The notes under the pieces: generated by a model
Databases searched by the model: none
What the model was told of the DNA's origin: nothing
Seen by the model: only the letters and a program-made list of their open reading frames with translations
Origin: Halorussus gelatinilyticus
GTDB taxonomy: Archaea > Halobacteriota > Halobacteria > Halobacteriales > Haladaptataceae
Direction of reading: 5' to 3'
Assembly (NCBI RefSeq): GCF_023238445.1
Contig: NZ_CP096658.1
Location: 1,674,001-1,738,000, forward strand
Length of the DNA: 64,000 nucleotides
In this document: positions 53,874 through 63,007 of the stretch, one piece after another
Position numbering within the stretch: the stretch's first letter is position 1
How the letters are laid out: every line of letters begins with the position of its first letter
Program-made: the position numbers and the translations under genes

Positions 53874-54848
53874 ATGACGGAAGCTAACCCCCCTCAGCGC
53901 CGAACCGACGCGTCGCCCGACCCCTTGCCGGTAGACGAGGCGGCCGAGGTCGCCGAGCGAGTGGTCGAGAACGTCGAGCGTGTCATCGTGGGCCACCACG
54001 ACGTGACCGAACACATCGTCACCGCCATCCTCGCTCGGGGTCACCTCCTGTTGGACGACGTGCCCGGCGTCGGCAAGACGATGCTCGCCCGGTCGCTCGC
54101 CCGCTCCATCGACTGCGAGTTCTCGCGGGTCCAGTTCACCCCCGACCTGATGCCGACGGACGTGACCGGCGTGAACGTCTTCGACGAGCGGAGCCGGGAG
54201 TTCGAGTTCCGTCCAGGTCCCGTCTTCGGTAACGTGGTGCTGGCCGACGAGATAAATCGCGCGCCGCCCAAAACCCAGTCGGCCCTGCTGGAGGCGATGG
54301 AAGAGGCCCAGGTCACCGTGGACGGCGAGACCTACGAACTCGACCAGCCGTTCACCGTCATCGCCACTCAGAACGACGTCGAGGCCGACCGGACCTACGA
54401 ACTCCCCATCGCCGAGGTGGACCGGTTCGCCAAGCGCCTGACGCTGGGCTACCCCTCCCCGGAGGACGAGTCGGAGGTCCTCCGGCGCGTGACCGGCGGC
54501 CACCCCATCGACGAGTTGGAGTCCGTGGCGACCGCCGAGGACGTGCTGGCGGCCCGCGAGACCGTCGAGAACGTTACCGCCGAGGAGGCGGTCCGGGCGT
54601 ACGTCACCCGACTGGCCAACTACACCCGCGACCACGCCGACCTCGGGGTGAGTCCCCGCGGGTCTATCGCGCTCCTCCGGTCGGCACAGGCCCGCGCCGT
54701 CTTGGAGGGCCGCGACTACGTGGTCCCCGACGACGTGCAGTCGGAAGCCCAGAGCGTCCTCGCCCACCGGATTCGGACCGGGGCGTCCGGCGGGAAGTCG
54801 GGCCGGGACCTGATAACCGAGGCGCTCGAGTCGGTCCCGGTGGAGTGA
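53874..54848 (+). CDS. MoxR-type AAA ATPase
   Basis: A 324-residue AAA+ protein from the ATG at 53874. Walker A is DVPGVGKTML, Walker B and sensor region are VVLADEINRAPPKTQSALLEAMEE, and the second region of homology includes SPRGSIALLRSAQ. MoxR proteins are chaperone-like ATPases acting with DUF58 and, in some systems, VWA proteins. Here a DUF58 gene follows after one base and a transglutaminase gene after that, an operon widespread in prokaryotes. Confidence 0.93.
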   Translation: MTEANPPQRRTDASPDPLPVDEAAEVAERVVENVERVIVGHHDVTEHIVTAILARGHLLLDDVPGVGKTMLARSLARSIDCEFSRVQFTPDLMPTDVTGVNVFDERSREFEFRPGPVFGNVVLADEINRAPPKTQSALLEAMEEAQVTVDGETYELDQPFTVIATQNDVEADRTYELPIAEVDRFAKRLTLGYPSPEDESEVLRRVTGGHPIDELESVATAEDVLAARETVENVTAEEAVRAYVTRLANYTRDHADLGVSPRGSIALLRSAQARAVLEGRDYVVPDDVQSEAQSVLAHRIRTGASGGKSGRDLITEALESVPVE

Positions 54849-54849
54849 G

Positions 54850-55914
54850 ATGCTGACGCGACGCGGATGGGCGCTCGCGGCCGTCGCGGTCGGCGGCTTC
54901 CTGATGGCCGCGACGTTCAGCGCCCGCTCGTTGAACGCCGTCGTCGGTCCCGTCGCCATCGCGTTGGCGGCGGGCTACCTGCAGGTCAAGCGCGCCGGCC
55001 AGCCCGAACTCCGCACCGAGACGCCCGAGTACGGCTTCGCCGGCGAGACGGTCCCGGTCTCCCTGTCGTTCGACGCTTCGACGCCGCTGGCCGCGACGGT
55101 CCGACTCGACGCCGACGAGGGGCTGACGGTCGCCGACTCCGCGGTCGAGACGACCGTCGCCGACGAGTCGCTCTCGTTCGACGTGACGCTCCGCGAGCGG
55201 GGCTTCCAGTCGGTCGGCCCGGTCGAGGTCGTCGCCGAGGACGTGCTGGGCGTCTGGACCGAGACCTACACCTACCCCGTCAGCCGCGAAGTCGTCGTCT
55301 TCCCCGAGATTCACCGCCTGCGGGACGCCAGCGACCTCGCGGCGCTCCACCGGGAGTTCGGACTCGGCGGGCGCGACCGCTTCGACCAGTTGCGCGAGTA
55401 CGAACGTGGCGACCCGCTCCGGAACGTCCACTGGAAGTCCAGCGCCAAGCGCCCGGACGACGAACTCGTGGTGATGGAGTTCGAGGACGAGGAGGAGCGC
55501 GAGCAGGTCGAACTCCTCGCGGAGGCCGAGGGCGGCCGGATGGACGACGTGGCGGAGGCGGCCGCCAGCGTCCTGACCTACCTGCTCGACGCCGGACTCG
55601 CGGTCGGCCTGACGGTCCCCGGCGGCCGGGTCGAACCCGGCACGGGACCGGACCACCGAACCGAACTGTTGACCCTGCTGGCCCGGACCTATCCCGGCAC
55701 GGTCGGCGACTCGCGGCGCGACCGGGCCGACGTGCTGGTCCAGTCGGCGGCCGAGGAGGACGACGTTCGGGTCACGGTCGGCGACCGGACCGTCTCCTTC
55801 AGTCAGTTGTCCGGTGGAAGCCGAGGCGGTGAAGCAAGCCGAATGTCGGCGACCGACGACCGGACCGCGTTCGCAGACGGTGGGTCGGATGTCTCGGGAG
55901 GTGAGCGCCGATGA
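54850..55914 (+). CDS. DUF58 domain protein
   Basis: A 354-residue protein with two N-terminal membrane helices (about residues 5-23 and 27-44) and a beta-rich middle. The DUF58 core is FDQLREYERGDPLRNVHWKS, then SAKRPDDELVVMEFEDE. It starts one base after the MoxR stop and overlaps the next start by 4 bases. The complex with MoxR probably acts on an envelope or polysaccharide target; the exact role is unknown. Confidence 0.9.
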   Translation: MLTRRGWALAAVAVGGFLMAATFSARSLNAVVGPVAIALAAGYLQVKRAGQPELRTETPEYGFAGETVPVSLSFDASTPLAATVRLDADEGLTVADSAVETTVADESLSFDVTLRERGFQSVGPVEVVAEDVLGVWTETYTYPVSREVVVFPEIHRLRDASDLAALHREFGLGGRDRFDQLREYERGDPLRNVHWKSSAKRPDDELVVMEFEDEEEREQVELLAEAEGGRMDDVAEAAASVLTYLLDAGLAVGLTVPGGRVEPGTGPDHRTELLTLLARTYPGTVGDSRRDRADVLVQSAAEEDDVRVTVGDRTVSFSQLSGGSRGGEASRMSATDDRTAFADGGSDVSGGERR

Positions 55915-58184
55915 GCGCCGACCGCGCGGTCGGGACCGACTTCGAGTTCGGCGACGTGGACGTGTCGTACCACTGGCTCGCGGTCGGGTCGCTCGGCGTC
56001 ACGATGGTCGCGTACCTGAGCGTCCTCTTTCACATCACCGACATCGTGGGCGGGACCGCGACGCTGGCCGCGCTGGTCGCCGCGACCCTGCTGGCGGGCG
56101 CGGCGACCGCCAGACGACTCCGCCCGTTGCAGGCGGCGGCGCTCGCGTTCGTCCTGCTGGCGGTCGGTCTCGTCGGCTACTATCTGGCGGTGCCGAGCGC
56201 CTACCTCGTGGCGCTCTCGCTCGGGAAGGTCGTCGCCGACAACGTGGCGCTGTTGACCGGGCTGTCGGTCCTCCGGATGACCGAGGTCGGCGCGTGGGCG
56301 CTCGGGGTCGCCCCGGCGATGGTGTTCGCGCCGTGGTACCTCGTTTTGCGGCGGCGCTACGCGCTGGCGGTCGGCGCGGCCGGGACCGCGCTCGGCTTCT
56401 TCGTGCTGACCGGCGACTTGAGCAACTTCGCCACGCTGGTCGGCACGCTCGGCGCGACCGCCTCCCTCGGGTTCGGGACCTTGGCGCACCGGGGCGGGAC
56501 GGCCGCGCAGGTCGATATTCTGGCGGTCGTGCTGGTGGCGATGGTCGTGCTGGCCTCGACGGTCAGCGTCGTACCCGGCGGCGCGAAGAGTCCCATCCTG
56601 CCGGGGAGCGGCGCGAGCACGCCGACCGTCGAGCAGGCGTTCGTCACCAACGAGGAGCGCGTCTCGATTCAGGGGTCGATTCGGCTCTCGCCGAAGGTCC
56701 GGTTCACCGTCGAGTCGAGCGAACCCGCCTACTGGCGCGTCGCGGCCTACGACCGCTACGACGGCAACGGCTGGATTCGGACCGGCGACGCCACGCCCTA
56801 CCGGTCGCGTCCGGCACCGCCCGGCCCGACCCGGAGCGTCGTGCAGAGCGTGACGGTCGAGGCCGAGCGGATGGCCGCGATGCCCGCGGCGTGGAAGCCG
56901 ACCCGGTTGACCTCGGGCGACCGGGAGAACACCCGCATCAGTTCGCTCGGCGCGTTCGACCCGGTGGGCGCGCTCCGCGAGGGCGAGTCGTACACGGTCG
57001 TCAGCCGGGTCCCCGACGCCACCGAGAGCCAACTCCGGCGGGCGGGCACCGACTACCCCGAGTACGTCGAGAAGCGCTACCTGCAAGTGCCGGGGAGTTC
57101 GGCCGACCGCATCCTACAGCGCACGAACCGGATTACTGCGGCGGCGAACGCGACGACGCCCTACGAGAAGGCCAACGCCGTCGAGCGGTGGCTGGAGTCG
57201 AACAAGGCCTACTCGAAGGACATCTCCCGGCCCGACGGCAACATCGCCGAGAGCTTCATCTTCGACATGCAGAAGGGGTACTGCACCTACTACGCCACCG
57301 CGATGGTGACGATGCTCCGCACCCAAGACGTCCCCGCACGGTTCGTCGTCGGCTACACGTCGGGCCAGCGCGTCGCCGAGGACGAGTGGGTCGTCCGCGG
57401 ACTCGACTCCCACGCGTGGGTCGAGGTCTACTTCCCGCGAATCGGCTGGGTGAAGTTCGACCCGACGCCGGGCGGTCCGCGCCAGCAGGTCGAGAACTCG
57501 CGCGTCGAGCAGGCCCGCGAGAGCAACGTCTCGGACGTGGACACCGGCGAGAGCGCGCGAGGCACGTGGACGCCCACGACGACCGAGACCACCGCCGACC
57601 CCGGCGGCACGGAAACGACCGCCGACCCCGCCGGCACCGAGACGACCGGGCCGGCCACGTCGGGTCCGGACATTCCGGCTCGCCAGCCGATAAACCCCGG
57701 CGACGGAATCGGCGGCACGGTCGGCGAGTTCACGACCACCGACGCGGGCGGCGGCGCGAGCGGCGACGAGGGCGGCGGCATCCCGATTTCGATGCCCTCG
57801 CGCGAGCAGGCGGCGCTGGGCGCGCTCGTGGTGGTCGGCCTGCTCGCGGCCGCGCGTCGGATCGGTCTGCTGGCGCGACTCCAGCGGGCGGTCTGGCTCC
57901 GCTGGCAACCGCGCAGGGACCCCGAGACCGACGTGAGCCGCGCGTTCGAGCGGCTCGAACGCCTGCTCGCCGGCGAGTACCGCGAGCGCGAACCCGGCGA
58001 GACGCCCCGCGAGTACCTCGCGGCGCTCCAGTCGCGCTACGACGTGGACGACCGGGCCGAGCGCGTCGGGACCATCTACGAGCAGGTCCGCTACGCCGGC
58101 GCGACCGACGACGGACTCGCCGACGAAGCGGTGTCGCTGGTAGACGAACTGGTCCGGGACCGACGCGGACTCCTCGGGCGGTAG
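55911..58184 (+). CDS. transglutaminase-domain membrane protein
   Basis: A 757-residue protein. Residues 20-215 hold six to seven membrane helices (DUF3488-like). The external part includes a papain-like transglutaminase core: Cys in KGYCTYYATAM (about 457), His in DSHAWVEVYF (about 499) and Asp in FDPTPGG (about 515). A Thr/Gly/Asp-rich linker, a further membrane helix (about 635) and a cytosolic C-terminal DUF4129-like domain follow. The triad is intact, so peptide crosslinking or hydrolysis outside the cell is plausible. Confidence 0.92.
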   Translation: MSADRAVGTDFEFGDVDVSYHWLAVGSLGVTMVAYLSVLFHITDIVGGTATLAALVAATLLAGAATARRLRPLQAAALAFVLLAVGLVGYYLAVPSAYLVALSLGKVVADNVALLTGLSVLRMTEVGAWALGVAPAMVFAPWYLVLRRRYALAVGAAGTALGFFVLTGDLSNFATLVGTLGATASLGFGTLAHRGGTAAQVDILAVVLVAMVVLASTVSVVPGGAKSPILPGSGASTPTVEQAFVTNEERVSIQGSIRLSPKVRFTVESSEPAYWRVAAYDRYDGNGWIRTGDATPYRSRPAPPGPTRSVVQSVTVEAERMAAMPAAWKPTRLTSGDRENTRISSLGAFDPVGALREGESYTVVSRVPDATESQLRRAGTDYPEYVEKRYLQVPGSSADRILQRTNRITAAANATTPYEKANAVERWLESNKAYSKDISRPDGNIAESFIFDMQKGYCTYYATAMVTMLRTQDVPARFVVGYTSGQRVAEDEWVVRGLDSHAWVEVYFPRIGWVKFDPTPGGPRQQVENSRVEQARESNVSDVDTGESARGTWTPTTTETTADPGGTETTADPAGTETTGPATSGPDIPARQPINPGDGIGGTVGEFTTTDAGGGASGDEGGGIPISMPSREQAALGALVVVGLLAAARRIGLLARLQRAVWLRWQPRRDPETDVSRAFERLERLLAGEYREREPGETPREYLAALQSRYDVDDRAERVGTIYEQVRYAGATDDGLADEAVSLVDELVRDRRGLLGR

Positions 58185-58302
58185 CCCGTCCGCGTTTCCG
58201 TCATCGACTTCACACCGGCGCGACCGCTCGGACGCCCGGCGGGTCGGGCGACCGAGGCACAGGCCTCTCAGTTCGCTTTTTCCCGCGGCTCGACTCGAGT
58301 AA

Positions 58303-58641
<339 letters not shown>

Positions 58642-58831
58642 CCTCGCGTCGGTTTTGCGTTGTGTAGCGGGTCACCGAGTGACGACCGCGTCTCGCGCCG
58701 GGGGACCGATTTCCGGTCGCCCGGCGCATCCTGTCGTTCTCCAAACACCACGTAGATTGCTCTGAGAAACATCTGTATACCCTTCGGCAATCAGAAGTGG
58801 GGTCTCCTAGCGGACCCGTCCGGCGGCCGCG

Positions 58832-58930
58832 CTACGGGAGGTACGTCGCGAGGAAGTTCACGATGCGGTCGAGGAGTTCGTTCTTCCGGCCCTCGTCGTC
58901 GTTCGAGTCGGCGTCCGAGCGGGAGCTCAC
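58832..58930 (-). CDS. possible 32-residue microprotein
   Basis: A GTG-initiated frame (58930) with a charged first half (SDADSNDDEGRKNE) and a hydrophobic end (LLDRIVNFLATYLP) that could form an amphipathic helix. GGTATTTTC on the minus strand (58955-58963) lies 25-33 bases upstream, as for a leaderless gene. The frame runs further upstream, but that part is not protein-like. Support is limited to composition and promoter spacing. The rest of 58642-59099 shows no gene. Confidence 0.4.
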   Translation of the reverse strand: MSSRSDADSNDDEGRKNELLDRIVNFLATYLP

Positions 58931-59099
58931 ACGAGGGCGTACGCTCGGAACCGGGAAAATACCCACCGACCGCCGGTTTCTTCGCGTTGGACGTCGAGCG
59001 GACTCGTCGGCCGGGCCGACCGCACGACCGCCCGCCGGTCGGGTCGAATTCGCGTCCGAGGACGAAAACCAGTAGTCCCCGGCCTCCGAAGGCACGGCC

Positions 59100-59510
59100 A
59101 TGGAGACCCACGGCTTTCTCGCGCCCGAGACCGAGACCGAGGCCCGCGAGCGCTACGAGGCGGTCGGCCCTGCGGCCCAGACCGTCGTCAAGGAGACCGC
59201 GAAGGCGATGCAGTTCGCGCCCGACGAGTACGACGAGCGCGTGACCGGCGAGGTCGTCGAGACCGCCCGCGACGCGCTGTTCGCGTCGCTGTTGACCGTT
59301 CGGACCGGCACGCGCGAGGAGTACGACGACTGGCTGGCCGACCGCGACCGCGAGGTCGTCGAAGAGGGCTCGGAGAACGTCGAGCGCGTCGCGTGGCACG
59401 ACGCACTCGGCGAGACGGTCGTCGCCGCGACTTACCAGCGCGAGGAGCGCGCCGCGGTGGCGACCCTCCGGCGGCAGGCGTTCGGACGCGTATACCGAGA
59501 GATGCTGTAA
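59100..59510 (+). CDS. DUF5809-like haloarchaeal protein
   Basis: A 136-residue mostly helical protein. It begins METHGFLAPETETEARERYE and has the conserved RYEAVGPAAQTVVKE, MQFAPDEYDERVTGEVVE and VAWHDALGETVVAATYQREE. It matches the haloarchaeal DUF5809 group in length and order of motifs. Its function is unknown. It converges with the DtxR-type gene, 9 bases away. Confidence 0.75.
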   Translation: METHGFLAPETETEARERYEAVGPAAQTVVKETAKAMQFAPDEYDERVTGEVVETARDALFASLLTVRTGTREEYDDWLADRDREVVEEGSENVERVAWHDALGETVVAATYQREERAAVATLRRQAFGRVYREML

Positions 59511-59519
59511 CCGACTCGC

Positions 59520-60029
59520 TCAGGGCTCGAACTCCGATTCGACGCGCTCGGCGGTCGTCCGGACCTCGCTGCTGCACTCGTCGTACTCGTCGTGTGGCGC
59601 GCGACACGCTCCGTCGCAGGGGTGGTCCACGACCTCTTTGAGCCGGTGGACCGCCTCGTCGGAGAGGACCTGCCCGAGCGCGCGCGGGTCCTCGCCACTT
59701 CCGTCGCCGTCCGCCTCGCGGAGCGCCGCCACGTCCACGTTGAGGTCGTCTTCGAGGAAGTTCTCGGCGACGCAGCGCCGCCACGCGAACTCGCGGGCGG
59801 CCGCCTCACCGTCGTCGGTGAGCGTCACGCCCTCGTACTTCCGGTAGTCGGCGAGGCCGCGGTCGGCGAGCGTCCCGACCATGCCGGTCACGCTCGCGTC
59901 GCTCACGTCGAGCACCGCCGCGAGTTCCCCGGTCTTCGCCCGGCGGTCGGTCTCGGCGGTGAGCAGGTGGATGGCCCTGAGATAGCGCCCCTCGCTCTCG
60001 GACACGTCGCGCTCCGAACCCTCGCTCAT
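59520..60029 (-). CDS. DtxR/MntR-type metal-dependent regulator
   Basis: A 169-residue regulator. The winged-helix N-terminus has EGRYLRAIHLLTAE, TGELAAVLDVSDASVTGMVG and LADYRKYEGVTLTDDG; the dimer/metal domain has REFAWRRCVAENFLEDDL. The C-terminus, HPCDGACRAPHDEYDEC, is Cys-rich, with His and acidic residues. No SH3-like third domain is present. It probably controls iron or manganese genes. Its TATA-like AACTATAG (minus strand, 60054-60060) is 25-30 bases upstream. Confidence 0.88.
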   Translation of the reverse strand: MSEGSERDVSESEGRYLRAIHLLTAETDRRAKTGELAAVLDVSDASVTGMVGTLADRGLADYRKYEGVTLTDDGEAAAREFAWRRCVAENFLEDDLNVDVAALREADGDGSGEDPRALGQVLSDEAVHRLKEVVDHPCDGACRAPHDEYDECSSEVRTTAERVESEFEP

Positions 60030-60117
60030 GCTACGTAGTGTGGGCTTGCGTCGCTATAGTTTTGTTCCCGGACGCCTGCGAGATAGACGCGGACGTATCG
60101 CGGTTTTGGGTGCGGTA

Positions 60118-60222
60118 GCTACTGCCGACTCCGATGAGACCGCTCCGCCCTGCACTGCGACCGCACAGCAGTCTATTGCCGACGCCACGGAGCCACCGCC
60201 CAGCACCGCCCCGCACCGCGAC
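60118..60222 (+). repeat. dispersed intergenic repeat, copies D1 and D2 in tandem
   Basis: D1 (60118-60170) reads GCTACTGCCGAC, TCCGA, TGAGACCGC; D2 (60171-60222) reads GTCTATTGCCGAC, GCCAC, GGAGCCACCGC. Both continue into GCACCGC-rich tails, as in copies A-C. They fill much of the 413-base gap 60030-60442, which shows no gene. Confidence 0.4.
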
Positions 60223-60412
60223 CGCCTCGTCCACCCCAACCGACTGCGCTACCCGGTCTTCGACCTGCGTTGCTCGTCCCTCGCGCGGTGGGCGCGACCA
60301 CCTGCGGGTCGCGCCCGCACGCGCCGACCGCAGACGGAACGCCGAACGTGTCGGCGACGAGTTCACCGACGCGATTCACGAGCTTACCGAGCGTCGTTTT
60401 CGATGAGTCACG

Positions 60413-60419
60413 CTTTACT
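60413..60419 (+). promoter_or_regulatory. TATA-like box of the NUDIX pair
   Basis: CTTTACT lies 24-30 bases before the ATG at 60443. Confidence 0.5.
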
Positions 60420-60442
60420 CGCCCGCTCCCGACTACTCGCGC

Positions 60443-60973
60443 ATGAGCGACGACTGGCGCGTCATCGAGTCGGTCGAGGAGTACGAAACCGGCTGGTACA
60501 CCGGCGGCTACGACCTCGTGGAGCAACCCGACGGCTCCACGAAGAAGTACTACTGGGCCGAACTGCCGGCCGCGGTCGTCATCTTGGCCGTCACCGACGG
60601 ACAGGTCGTCTTCGTCGAGCAGTACCGCCCCGTCATCCGCGAGGAGTGTCTGGAGTGCCCGGCCGGAATCGTCGAGGACGGCGAGTCCTACACCGAGGCC
60701 GGGGCGCGCGAACTGCGCGAGGAGACCGGCTTCGAGGCCGACGGCATCAGCCTGCTCGAAGAGTTCTACTGCTCGACCGGCGTCCTGCGCCACGAGCGCG
60801 GCATCGTCTTCGCCGAGGGGCTGACGCCCGTCGAGCGCGACTTAGATAGCAACGAGTTCCTCTCGGTCCGACCGATGCCGGTCGAGGACGCGCTCGACGC
60901 CGCGCGCGAGGCCCCGGCCAACGACGCGACCATCGAAGCGCTCCTGCTGGCCGAGAAGGAGGGCCTGCTTTGA
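60443..60973 (+). CDS. NUDIX hydrolase, ADP-ribose pyrophosphatase-like (first of pair)
   Basis: A 176-residue protein. The NUDIX box is GIVEDGESYTEAGARELREE followed by TGFE; upstream FVEQYRPVIREECLECPAG matches ADP-ribose pyrophosphatases. VIESVEEYETGWYTGGYD forms the N-terminal strand. The metal-binding REExE Glu residues are intact. It overlaps the second NUDIX gene by 4 bases. Confidence 0.9.
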   Translation: MSDDWRVIESVEEYETGWYTGGYDLVEQPDGSTKKYYWAELPAAVVILAVTDGQVVFVEQYRPVIREECLECPAGIVEDGESYTEAGARELREETGFEADGISLLEEFYCSTGVLRHERGIVFAEGLTPVERDLDSNEFLSVRPMPVEDALDAAREAPANDATIEALLLAEKEGLL

Positions 60974-61545
60974 ACTGGTCGCGCGAGGCGAGCCTGACGG
61001 TCCCGACGCCGTGGGGCGACGTGGGCTACGACCGCCTCCGGCGACCCGACGGCCGGACCGAGGGCGCGGCGTGGGCCGACCCCCGCGACGCGGTGGTCGT
61101 GGTCGCGGTCCGCGAGGGAGCGAACGGAGGGACCGCCGACGGCGAGTCGAACGACGGCGAGGCGGCCGACCGCGGGGTCGTCCTGATAGAGGAGTACCGC
61201 CCGAAACTCCGCGAGACGGTCGTCACCTGTCCGGTCGGCAGGCTGGAAGACGGCGAGTCCTTCGAGGCGGGCGCGGCCAGAGAACTCCGCGAGGAGACCG
61301 GATTCGACCCCGCGACCACTCGACTGCTCGACGTTCACTACCCCGTGAGTTGGCTCCGGAAGCGCCGGGGTATCGTCTTCGCCACCGACCTGACGCCGAC
61401 CGCCCCCGACCGCGACGACGGCGAGTTCACCGACCCGCGAACGGTCCCGGCCGACGAAGCCGTCTCGCGCGCTCGAACCACCGGCCCGGCGACGGGGTGG
61501 ACGCTCGGACCGCTCCTGCTGGCCGACCACGAGGGCCTGCTCTGA
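60970..61545 (+). CDS. NUDIX hydrolase (second of pair)
   Basis: A 191-residue protein that begins at a TTG overlapping the stop of the first gene (TTGA). The NUDIX box is GRLEDGESFEAGAARELREE followed by TGFD, and IEEYRPKLRETVVTCPVG precedes it, so it is a paralogue of the first. A Gly/Asp/Glu/Ser insert near 40-60 is absent from the first copy. The substrate may differ. A Bat-type regulator converges on the pair. Confidence 0.88.
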   Translation: MNWSREASLTVPTPWGDVGYDRLRRPDGRTEGAAWADPRDAVVVVAVREGANGGTADGESNDGEAADRGVVLIEEYRPKLRETVVTCPVGRLEDGESFEAGAARELREETGFDPATTRLLDVHYPVSWLRKRRGIVFATDLTPTAPDRDDGEFTDPRTVPADEAVSRARTTGPATGWTLGPLLLADHEGLL

Positions 61546-61557
61546 GAGGGTCGGCCG

Positions 61558-62205
61558 TCAGGTCTCCGTGACCAGCGTCCGCGAAATGAGTTTCGCCTCG
61601 GCCCGGCGCATCCGGCCCGAGACCGCGGTCGGCGACAGGCCCAACTCGTCGGCGAGTTGTTCGAGCGTGATGTCGCGCGGTTCCTCGAAGTAGCCGCGTT
61701 CGAGCGCGGTCAGCAGGGTCTCGCGTTGCTCGGGCGTCAGGTCGTAGCTCCCCTCGGTACCAACCTCCGACAGCGAGTGGAGTCGCCGGAGTTCGAGCGC
61801 GACGTCGTTGTCCACGCACTCGGTCTGAAACGACCGCACGCCGTCGTGGTCCGTGAATCGGAGTTCGAAATGCCACGTGTCGTCCTGCCCGCTGGCCTCC
61901 AGCACGGTGGCGTCGCCGGTCCGGAGGACGCGTCCGAGGTCGCTCGTCGCGTCGGTCCAATCCACCCGGTAGAGAATCCGGTCGTCCATTCCCTCGACCT
62001 GCTCCAGCGTTTCGACGCCCGACTGCTGGCGGACCGTCTCGGCGAACGCGTCCAAGTTTCGCCCCCGTGCCCAGAAGAACGGGACCACCTCCTTGCGGGT
62101 CGGCACGACTTTCTCCAACTCGACGCGCACGTCGGGATGGGCCGCGAGCGCGTCGCCCAGCGTGAACTCCTCGGCTGGCGTCGTGAACTCCGCGATGACA
62201 CTCAT
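61558..62205 (-). CDS. Bat-type HTH_10 transcriptional regulator
   Basis: A 215-residue regulator. The N-terminal 150 residues form a sensor domain starting VIAEFTTPAEEFTLGDALAA, with GMDDRILYRVDWTDA in the middle. The HTH_10 domain covers about 155-210: LTPEQRETLLTALERGYFEE, LEQLADELGLSPTAVSGRM. The targets are unknown. It ends 12 bases from the convergent NUDIX gene and starts 62 bases from the end of the uracil-DNA-glycosylase gene. Confidence 0.88.
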   Translation of the reverse strand: MSVIAEFTTPAEEFTLGDALAAHPDVRVELEKVVPTRKEVVPFFWARGRNLDAFAETVRQQSGVETLEQVEGMDDRILYRVDWTDATSDLGRVLRTGDATVLEASGQDDTWHFELRFTDHDGVRSFQTECVDNDVALELRRLHSLSEVGTEGSYDLTPEQRETLLTALERGYFEEPRDITLEQLADELGLSPTAVSGRMRRAEAKLISRTLVTET

Positions 62206-62267
62206 CGCTTCGTCAGACGACGCGCACGCCTAAAATAGAAGTGGCAACGTCTGTCACGAACTGGCGC

Positions 62268-62930
62268 TCACCCGTCGCGTTCCCGGCGCTCGCCCACGAC
62301 CGCACCGATTTCGGCGACGTACTCCTCGCGCGAGTAGCCGAGTCGGGGCAACCAGACGTTCTGGTACGAGGGATGCAGGAGGGGCAGGACGGTCGCGTCG
62401 AACGCCTCGGACTCGACCGGTTCGAGGACCGAATCGAGGAATCCGCCCGGCAAATCGCCCAGTAGCGACAGCGTGGCGTGCCTGCCGGTCGTCGCCACCA
62501 CCGCGGGCTCGACCTGCCGAATCTCGGTCCGGAGGTGGTCTCGACAGTTCGCGCGCTCGTCGGCGGTGGGTTCGCGGTTCGTCGGGATTTCGTCGCTCTC
62601 GCCGTCGTCTCCGCCGTGGTCCTCGGCGGGAAAGCACTTCACCGCGTTCGTGAAATAGCAGTCCTCGCTCGCGAGTCCCGCGTCGGCGAACAGGTCCCGG
62701 ACCGTTCGCCCCGAGTGCCGCGAGGTGTAGGCCATCCCGGTCCAGTTGCCGCCCCGCCACCGTTCGGCGTCGGGAGTTCCGGAGGCCGGCGCTTCTCCCA
62801 CGACCAACACGTCGGCGTCGAGCGACCCGTTGCCCCACGCGATGGACTCGCGGGACTCGACCAGCGCGGGACACCGCGAGCAGTCGGGTTCGAGGACGTT
62901 CCGCGAGTCGGGGTCCGGAAACTCGGCCAT
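62268..62930 (-). CDS. uracil-DNA glycosylase superfamily protein (family 4/5-like)
   Basis: A 220-residue protein. An N-terminal CSRCPALVESRESI has the CxxC pair of iron-sulfur uracil-DNA glycosylases; a third Cys lies in YFTNAVKCFP and a fourth in ERANCRDHL. The active-site loop is VVGEAPASGTPDAERWRG, differing from the usual GEAPG motif, and LLHPSYQNVWL is the HPS motif. It probably removes uracil or other damaged bases; the altered motif suggests a family 5-like or diverged specificity. Confidence 0.85.
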   Translation of the reverse strand: MAEFPDPDSRNVLEPDCSRCPALVESRESIAWGNGSLDADVLVVGEAPASGTPDAERWRGGNWTGMAYTSRHSGRTVRDLFADAGLASEDCYFTNAVKCFPAEDHGGDDGESDEIPTNREPTADERANCRDHLRTEIRQVEPAVVATTGRHATLSLLGDLPGGFLDSVLEPVESEAFDATVLPLLHPSYQNVWLPRLGYSREEYVAEIGAVVGERRERDG

Positions 62931-63007
62931 GCTCGTCGTTGGCGGCCGGCGCTACTCAACCTCACGCTCGCGGAAGCTATTTGTCGCCGGTCGCCCACCC
63001 CAAACGC

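Noticed and set aside
60028-60849. A long plus-strand frame across the 60 kb gap and the first NUDIX gene
   Set aside because: It is Arg/Pro-rich, overlaps the NUDIX gene in another frame, and covers the intergenic repeat copies.
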